Below are positions 6,655-11,033 of a stretch of 11,033 nucleotides of DNA, piece by piece. Made by a program: the position numbers and the translations under genes. The stretch covers positions 1 to 11,033 of the forward strand of contig JAZSMZ010000030.1 in assembly GCA_045536155.1 (NCBI GenBank), given 5' to 3'. The DNA comes from JAZQNC01 sp045536155. Lineage in GTDB: Bacteria > Bacillota > Clostridia > Oscillospirales > CAG-272. Below the pieces are notes generated by a model that did not search any database, was not told the origin of the DNA, and was given only the letters and a program-made list of their open reading frames with translations. Each line of letters opens with the position of its first letter. Position 1 is the stretch's first letter.

Positions 6655-6674
6655 CGCAAAAATCCCGCAAAAAT
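6655..6674 (+). repeat. Tandem 9-bp direct repeat in the leader of the membrane-protein gene
   Basis: CGCAAAAAT occurs at 6655-6663 and again at 6666-6674, so the copies start 11 bp apart, about one turn of the helix. It lies just downstream of the expected transcription start. It may be an operator or simply chance in AT-rich sequence. Confidence 0.35.
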
Positions 6675-6697
6675 ATGACGAAAGGCCGCGAAATGAC

Positions 6698-7219
6698 GTG
6701 AAATTTGCCGTGGAAAAGATATCGCCGAGAGTAACGAACAACAAAAAAAGCGTATCCGTCATGTCGGCGCTCCTTACGGTAATGCTGACGGTCGTGTCGG
6801 GTTTTGTAAATTTTGCGTACCGCCTCAATTTTGATGGCGTAAGCGGCGAGGTGTGCGCGATCTTTTCGATCGTCACACTCACCTTTTACATCACCACCGC
6901 CGTTCTCGCTTTTTCGGAGGGACGAAAGAGTGTTATCCTTTTCGGAATTGCTTTTTGGAGCATTTCCCTTGTGGGTGCGGTGTTTTACACCCTGCAGATC
7001 ATCACCGGCGCGACCCTTGACACTCTGCCTTGTGGGATCGCTTTCACAAGGATAATATATGCGCTGCTCACTCTGCCCATAACGGCGTACAGCGCGATAA
7101 TCGAGGCGGCAAGACTTTATGACGTCAAATTAGTGCTTGCTTTTTTGCCGACGATGCTCTTTTTGGCGTTTTACATAACCGCTCTGGTGTCGGTATCGAA
7201 AAAGAAGAGCGAGGAATAA
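6698..7219 (+). CDS. Uncharacterised multi-pass membrane protein
   Basis: I do not recognise this 173-residue protein. It has a short polar, basic N-terminus (KISPRVTNNKKS), then about five hydrophobic segments: about 21-43, 51-72, 77-104, 115-135 and 144-166. It ends in a charged tail SKKKSEE, so the C-terminus carries Lys and Glu residues after the last helix. No catalytic motif or Cys pair is evident. The start is GTG at 6698. A Shine-Dalgarno-like AAAGG lies 12 nt upstream, rather far, and an ATG at 6693 is better spaced but opens a two-codon frame (ATG ACG TGA) whose stop overlaps the GTG. The next gene starts 10 bp after its stop, so it probably shares a transcript with the Toprim and GtrA-like genes. 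The gene is first after a strong-looking promoter. Function unknown. Confidence 0.75.
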   Translation: MKFAVEKISPRVTNNKKSVSVMSALLTVMLTVVSGFVNFAYRLNFDGVSGEVCAIFSIVTLTFYITTAVLAFSEGRKSVILFGIAFWSISLVGAVFYTLQIITGATLDTLPCGIAFTRIIYALLTLPITAYSAIIEAARLYDVKLVLAFLPTMLFLAFYITALVSVSKKKSEE

Positions 7220-7229
7220 AACAGATAAA

Positions 7230-7829
7230 ATGGAAAAGCTGAAGATATTTCTGCCCATAATCGTGGAGGGCAAATACGACAAGGCGCGCCTTATGAGCGT
7301 GTGCGATGCACATATTATTGTCACCGACGGCTTTGGTATATTCCGCGAAAACGAAAAAAAGGCGCTTTTGCGCCGACTTTGCGAAAAATCGAAGGTGATA
7401 GTGCTCACCGATGCCGACGGCGGAGGACTTGTCATTCGCTCGCATCTTAAAAAGATCCTGCCGCCCGACAGGGTGATAAATCTTTACATCCCTCCCATCG
7501 AGGGTAAGGAGCGGCGCAAGGAAGAAAGACCGAAAGAGGGGCTTTTGGGAGTCGAGGGCATGGAAAACGACCTGCTTTACTCGCTTTTGGAGCCCTACAG
7601 CGGCGAAGCGCTTCCCGAAAAGGAAAACGACCCCGTCACAAAGAGCGAGATGTACGCCGACGGACTTTTCGGACGCGACAGGAGTGCATATCTTCGTCAA
7701 AAGCTGCTTTTTGAGCTTAATTTGCCGAAAAATCTCTCATCGAACGCGCTTGTCGAGGCGATAAATATGCTCTCGTTGCGCGGCGAATACGATAAATTCA
7801 TCGAAAGAACGTGTAAAGAAAATGATTGA
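7230..7829 (+). CDS. Toprim-domain protein related to ribonuclease M5 (Toprim plus DUF4093)
   Basis: The 199-residue protein has an N-terminal Toprim domain: the catalytic-type Glu13 in IIVEGKYDK, then VIVLTDADGGG with Asp61 and Asp63, then LLGVEGM near 105-111. Its C-terminal third (KSEMYADGLFGRDRSAYLRQK, then LSSNALVEAINML) matches the layout of the DUF4093 domain that follows Toprim in RNase M5. RNase M5 (RnmV) trims 5S rRNA precursors in Bacillota. This protein differs from the classical enzyme by TDADGGG in place of TDPDFPG and by a basic insert GKERRKEERPKEG at about 92-104, and it is not beside ksgA, so I call it an M5-like relative, not proven RnmV. It may process another structured RNA. 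Its end overlaps the next gene by 8 bp (ATGATTGA), suggesting coupled translation. The ribosome binding site is weak. Confidence 0.8.
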   Translation: MEKLKIFLPIIVEGKYDKARLMSVCDAHIIVTDGFGIFRENEKKALLRRLCEKSKVIVLTDADGGGLVIRSHLKKILPPDRVINLYIPPIEGKERRKEERPKEGLLGVEGMENDLLYSLLEPYSGEALPEKENDPVTKSEMYADGLFGRDRSAYLRQKLLFELNLPKNLSSNALVEAINMLSLRGEYDKFIERTCKEND

Positions 7830-8244
7830 AAAGATTAAAGGGCTTTTGGTAAAATACCGCGAGCTGATCGTGTACGCTTTCTTCGGCGTGCTGACCACAG
7901 CGGTCGACTTTGGAGTGTACTGGATACTCGAGCGCGTGTTTTCGGCGAGCACCGTTGTCGCGCAGAGCGCGGGTGTCGTGGCGGCGATAATATTCGCGTT
8001 TGTTGTAAACAAGTGGTTCGTTTTCGGCGACAGGAGAAACAGCGTTCTCGATATTTTTAAGCAGTTTGCATCGTTTGCCTCGATGAGGCTTGTTTCGGGG
8101 GCTTTTCAGACCGTCTGTATGTGGATTTTCGTCGACAAGCTCGGCTTTTATGACATGGCGGTGAAGGCGGTCGTTGCCGTTGTTGTGGTAATACTCAATT
8201 ACATTTTCTCGAAATTGCTTATTTTCAAAAAGAATCCGCGCTGA
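7822..8244 (+). CDS. GtrA-family membrane protein
   Basis: The 140-residue protein matches the GtrA family in length and layout: a short cytosolic N-terminus (MIEKIKGLLVKYRE), then four hydrophobic segments at about 16-36, 44-66, 86-104 and 111-133, and a basic end (LIFKKNPR). Characteristic pieces are FFGVLTTAVDFGVYW, FVVNKWFVF after the second helix, and NYIFSKLLIFKK at the end. GtrA-like proteins are thought to help move polyprenyl-linked sugars across the membrane for glycosylation of surface polymers, and some have other roles; no glycosyltransferase is next to this one. The ATG overlaps the last 8 bp of the Toprim gene. A polyprenyl carrier role would fit with uppS nearby on the other strand, but that is only an inference from proximity. 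Confidence 0.88.
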   Translation: MIEKIKGLLVKYRELIVYAFFGVLTTAVDFGVYWILERVFSASTVVAQSAGVVAAIIFAFVVNKWFVFGDRRNSVLDIFKQFASFASMRLVSGAFQTVCMWIFVDKLGFYDMAVKAVVAVVVVILNYIFSKLLIFKKNPR

Positions 8245-8263
8245 CGCACGGATTATTCCGGGA

Positions 8264-8325
8264 ATTCGTTTTTCATTTTTGGTTTTTCACTCTAAACGAA
8301 TGAAATTTTCTTGCAAGCAAGAAAA
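8264..8325 (+). repeat. Two inverted repeats in the gtrA-prfA gap
   Basis: The 135-bp gap between the GtrA-like gene and prfA holds ATTCGTTT (8264-8271) paired with AAACGAAT (8294-8301) around a 22-nt T-rich loop, then a perfect 9-bp hairpin TTTTCTTGC-AA-GCAAGAAAA (8306-8325). Neither is followed by a proper U tract on the plus strand, so I do not call a terminator with confidence. The second hairpin is followed at once by AGCAACGAATATCCCA, the motif also seen at 4319-4332. Confidence 0.5.
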
Positions 8326-8379
8326 AGCAACGAATATCCCAACACATCAAAAATATCACTCTGCAAAGGATATATACCC

Positions 8380-9453
8380 ATGCTTAACAAACTTCGCGAG
8401 GTCGAGGAGCATTATAACAAAATAGTCGAGGAAACCTCCCTTCCCGAGGTCGTTTCCGACGTCGCGCGCTTTAGAGACCTCATGCGTGAGCAGAAGCGGC
8501 TTATGCCGATAGTTGAAAAATACCGCGAATACAGCACGATATTGGGCGAATGCGAGGACGCAAAGGCCATGATGGAAGGCGAAAGCGACAGCGAGCTTCG
8601 CGCCTTTGCCGAAAGCGAATACTACGCCCTGCGCGACAAGCTCCCCGCAATCGAGGAGGAGCTTAAAATACTGCTGCTTCCTCGCGATCCCGACGACGAC
8701 CGCAACGTCATCGTCGAAATACGAGGCGGAGTGGGCGGCGAGGAGGCGGCACTTTTTGCACACTCGCTGCACCGTATGTATACCATGTTCGCCGAGAAGA
8801 TGAGGTGGAAGACCGAGATCATCACCTTAAACGAAACCGAGCTTGGCGGATGCAAGGAGGTATCCTTCCTCGTTGAGGGGGAGGGTGCCTATGAAAAGCT
8901 GAAATTCGAGAGCGGAGTTCACCGCGTACAGCGAGTGCCCGAGACCGAAACGCAGGGCCGTATCCACACGTCAACTGCGACTGTGGCCGTGCTCCCCGAG
9001 GTTGAAGAGGTGGAGCTTGAGATCCGCGACTGCGATATCAAAATGGAGACCGCAAAGAGCAGCGGCGCGGGCGGACAGCACGTTAACAAGACCGAGTCGG
9101 CCGTTCGTCTGATCCATCTGCCCACGGGCACGATAGTCGAATCGCAAGAGGAGCGATCGCAGTATAAAAACCGCGAAAAGGCGATGAAGCTACTCCGCGC
9201 CAAACTGCTCGACGATATGAGGCGGGAGCAGAACGATGCCATCGCATCGGCAAGAAAATCGATGGTGGGCACGGGCGACCGCCGAGAGCGGATCCGAACC
9301 TACAATTTCCCGCAGGGACGTGTCACCGACCACCGCATCGGGCTTACTCTTTACTCAATCGATTCGTTCATGGACGGCAATATCGAGCAGATGACTGAAG
9401 CACTGCTTACCGCCGACCGTGCGGCAAAATTGGCAGGAGAAAACAACGAATAA
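8380..9453 (+). CDS. prfA: Peptide chain release factor 1 (RF1)
   Basis: RF1 reads UAA and UAG stop codons and releases the finished peptide. With ATG at 8380 (AAAGGA with 9 nt spacing) the protein has 357 residues, close to the usual 360. Domain 1 is helical and charged (1-100). The codon-recognition region has HRVQRVPET at 181-189, so the tripeptide is the RF1-type PxT and not the SPF of RF2, followed by QGRIHTSTATVAVLPE. The catalytic loop SSGAGGQHVNKTESAVR has GGQ at 231-233, the site of glutamine methylation by PrmC in other bacteria. No prmC follows here; galK is next after 15 bp. The frame is open further upstream to 8311, but that part reads through the hairpin repeat and has no ribosome binding site, so I reject it. 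Confidence 0.98.
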   Translation: MLNKLREVEEHYNKIVEETSLPEVVSDVARFRDLMREQKRLMPIVEKYREYSTILGECEDAKAMMEGESDSELRAFAESEYYALRDKLPAIEEELKILLLPRDPDDDRNVIVEIRGGVGGEEAALFAHSLHRMYTMFAEKMRWKTEIITLNETELGGCKEVSFLVEGEGAYEKLKFESGVHRVQRVPETETQGRIHTSTATVAVLPEVEEVELEIRDCDIKMETAKSSGAGGQHVNKTESAVRLIHLPTGTIVESQEERSQYKNREKAMKLLRAKLLDDMRREQNDAIASARKSMVGTGDRRERIRTYNFPQGRVTDHRIGLTLYSIDSFMDGNIEQMTEALLTADRAAKLAGENNE

Positions 9454-9468
9454 AAAGGAATTTACATT

Positions 9469-10755
9469 ATGAAAGCATCAATTTTACTTGAAATGATCAC
9501 CGCACGCGAATATGACGTACGTCTTGCCGAGCTTTACGGACAGGGTGCACTCGATCATCAGCGCGAGCGTTACATAAAGGCATTAAACGAGTTTATCTCC
9601 CTTTACGGTGATGACAGAGAGTGCGAAATTTATTCCGTTCCCGGTCGAAGCGAGATACTGGGCAATCACACCGACCACAACCGCGGATGCGTGCTTGCCG
9701 CCGCCATCGATCTTGACATCATCGCCATCGTATCGGCGCGCACCGACGGCAAGATCACCCTCAAAAGCGAGGGCTTTGATGCCGACACCGTCGATACTGC
9801 CCTTTTGACGCCCGATTCTTACGAAAATTACAGCTCGTCTGCCCTTATTGCAGGCGTTTGCCATGGATTTTGCGAGCGCGGATATGCCATCGGCGGATTT
9901 GATGCCTACACCACGAGTAACGTCTATAAGGGCTCCGGCCTTTCGTCGTCGGCCGCCTTTGAGGTAATGATCGGCAATATTTTAAATCATCTTTACAACG
10001 GCGGCAAGGTGGATTCGCCTACCCTTGCCAAAATAGCGCAGTATGCCGAAAACGTCTTTTTCGGCAAGCCCTGCGGACTTATGGATCAGACGGCCTGCGC
10101 CGTCGGCGGCTTCTCCTTCATCGATTTCGAGGATCCCGCCGCCGCTAAGATCGAAAAGCTGGACTTTGATCTCTCGGAGGCCGGTTATAGCCTGTGCATC
10201 ACCAATACCGGCGGCAACCACGCCGATCTGAACGAGGATTATGCCTCGGTGCCGGCCGAAATGAAGGCGATTGCCGCCGAATTTGACCGTCCGGTGCTTC
10301 GCGGACTGACCCGCGACGATATCCTCGCCCGTGCTGCCGACCTGCGTGAAAAGCATGGCGACCGCGCCCTTCTCCGCGCCTTCCATTTCCTCGGCGAGAA
10401 CGAACGGGTACAGGGACAGGCCGCTTGCCTGCGGAACGGGGATCTTGCGGGATTCCTCCAAGGCGTCCACGAATCGGGACGCTCCAGCTTTATGTGGCTT
10501 CAAAACGTATATACCACCAAGAACGTCAGCGAGCAGGGGCTCTCCCTGGCTCTCGCCGTGACCGAGCATGCTCTGAAGGACGCGACCCGCCCCGCTGCAT
10601 GGCGTCTCCACGGCGGCGGCTTTGCCGGCACCATTCAGGCCTTTGTGCCTCACGAGGACGTTCCCGCTTATAAGGAGGCCATGGAAACGGTCTTTGGCGA
10701 AAATGCCTGTGCCGTCCTTCGCGTCCGCCGCGAGGGGGCAACCAAGGTTCTGTAA
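9469..10755 (+). CDS. galK: Galactokinase-family GHMP sugar kinase
   Basis: GalK phosphorylates galactose at C1 in the Leloir pathway. The 428-residue protein has the family's three motifs: the sugar-binding N-terminal motif VPGRSEILGNHTDHNRG at 57-73, the ATP phosphate loop KGSGLSSSAAFE at 154-165, and RLHGGGFAGTIQAF with GGG at 382-384. MDQTAC at 205-210 supplies the likely catalytic Asp206. It departs from classical GalK in the first motif, where GEHTDYN is GNHTDHN, so the Glu that contacts the sugar is Asn66. The N-terminus has about 40 residues before the kinase fold. The start ATG has a good ribosome binding site (AAAGGA, 9 nt). It follows prfA by 15 bp and precedes a YhaN-like ATPase by 43 bp; there is no galT or galE in view. 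Assignment to the family is firm; the exact sugar is not. Confidence 0.87.
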   Translation: MKASILLEMITAREYDVRLAELYGQGALDHQRERYIKALNEFISLYGDDRECEIYSVPGRSEILGNHTDHNRGCVLAAAIDLDIIAIVSARTDGKITLKSEGFDADTVDTALLTPDSYENYSSSALIAGVCHGFCERGYAIGGFDAYTTSNVYKGSGLSSSAAFEVMIGNILNHLYNGGKVDSPTLAKIAQYAENVFFGKPCGLMDQTACAVGGFSFIDFEDPAAAKIEKLDFDLSEAGYSLCITNTGGNHADLNEDYASVPAEMKAIAAEFDRPVLRGLTRDDILARAADLREKHGDRALLRAFHFLGENERVQGQAACLRNGDLAGFLQGVHESGRSSFMWLQNVYTTKNVSEQGLSLALAVTEHALKDATRPAAWRLHGGGFAGTIQAFVPHEDVPAYKEAMETVFGENACAVLRVRREGATKVL

Positions 10756-10798
10756 GCATTTTTCTGAAAACCCAATTATAAACGGAACAGGTACTGCG

Positions 10799-11033
10799 AT
10801 GTATATCGAATCGATTCAGATCACCGCTTTCGCCGGTCTTACCGGTCGTTCGCTGTCGTTGAACGACGGAGTGAACGTGCTGGAGGGAAAAAACGAATCG
10901 GGCAAGAGCACGGTGGCGGAGTTTATCCGCTTCGTGCTCTACGGCTTTAACGGAAAGCCCGACCGCGAGCGCTATACCGGCTTTTCCGCCTCCTCGGCGG
11001 AGGGAAGCCTGATCCTCCGCGAAGGGGACAAGC
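10799..11033 (+). CDS. YhaN/SMC-like AAA ATPase, N-terminal part only
   Basis: The frame opens at ATG 10799 and stays open for 78 codons to the window edge. It starts MYIESIQITAFAGLTGRSL, followed by the Walker A motif EGKNESGKST at about residues 29-38, then FIRFVLYGFNGKPDRERY. This arrangement is typical of the YhaN and SbcC/RecF-like ATPases, in which a short beta-rich start precedes G-x-N-x-SGKST and the family's long coiled coil follows. Many relatives work with an SbcD-type nuclease in DNA end processing; no such nuclease lies upstream here, where the neighbour is galK. AGG lies 7 nt before the start. Coiled coil, Walker B and the true length are outside the window. Confidence 0.8.
   Translation, partial: MYIESIQITAFAGLTGRSLSLNDGVNVLEGKNESGKSTVAEFIRFVLYGFNGKPDRERYTGFSASSAEGSLILREGDK

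Noticed and set aside
7125..7700. 191-codon antisense open frame over the Toprim gene
   Set aside because: The plus-strand frame has Toprim and DUF4093 motifs and fits the operon; the antisense frame has no family resemblance.
8311..8379. N-terminal extension of the prfA frame
   Set aside because: It would translate the hairpin repeat; ATG 8380 has AAAGGA at proper spacing and the resulting protein has normal RF1 length.
8938..8946. PET in place of PAT/PVT in the RF1 stop-codon recognition tripeptide
   Set aside because: The middle residue of PxT varies in RF1; I recall PET in other Bacillota, so it is not remarkable.
9982..10653. 223-codon antisense open frame within galK
   Set aside because: A shadow of a GC-rich coding frame: the plus-strand frame carries all GHMP kinase motifs and the antisense translation has no recognisable domain.

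Overview
The window looks like chromosomal DNA of a low-to-mid GC member of the Clostridia (Bacillota), probably a gut-type Oscillospirales or Christensenellales relative. The reasons are the gene order pyrH-frr-uppS-cdsA-dxr-rseP-ispG, purine-rich AAAGGA/GAGGTGAT ribosome binding sites, an RNase M5-like Toprim/DUF4093 protein, and a divergent Clostridia-style galactokinase. The taxonomic call is inference; there is no rRNA or other marker that settles it.

Left block, minus strand, 6465 down to 1. This is one co-directional cluster: pyrH (UMP kinase), frr (ribosome recycling factor, with a frame break), uppS (undecaprenyl diphosphate synthase), cdsA (CDP-diglyceride synthase), dxr (DXP reductoisomerase), rseP (site-2 protease) and the first two thirds of ispG. 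It joins nucleotide supply, ribosome turnover, MEP isoprenoid synthesis (dxr, ispG), the cell-wall lipid carrier built from those isoprenoids (uppS), phospholipid synthesis (cdsA) and intramembrane proteolysis (rseP). A good sigma-A-type promoter lies 40-70 bp upstream of pyrH. The cluster is tightly packed except for about 530 bp between uppS and cdsA, which holds a run of perfect hairpins that looks like an inserted non-coding repeat element.

Middle, 6466-6697. A divergent AT-rich control region carries one promoter for each direction.

Right block, plus strand, 6698 to 11033. An unrecognised multi-pass membrane protein, an RNase M5-like Toprim protein and a GtrA-family membrane protein form a short run (the last two overlap by 8 bp). 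After a 135-bp hairpin-containing gap come prfA (RF1), a galactokinase-family GHMP kinase and the start of a YhaN/SMC-like ATPase cut by the window edge.

Most notable points: a 2-nt frame break in the normally essential frr; a perfect Shine-Dalgarno that overlaps the only canonical rseP start codon and points to an ATT start; the hairpin-rich element splitting uppS from cdsA; a short motif (AAAGCA-rCGAATATCCCA) found next to hairpins in two separate gaps; and a galactokinase with Asn in place of the usual sugar-binding Glu. I see no CRISPR array, insertion sequence, phage or recognisable defence system.
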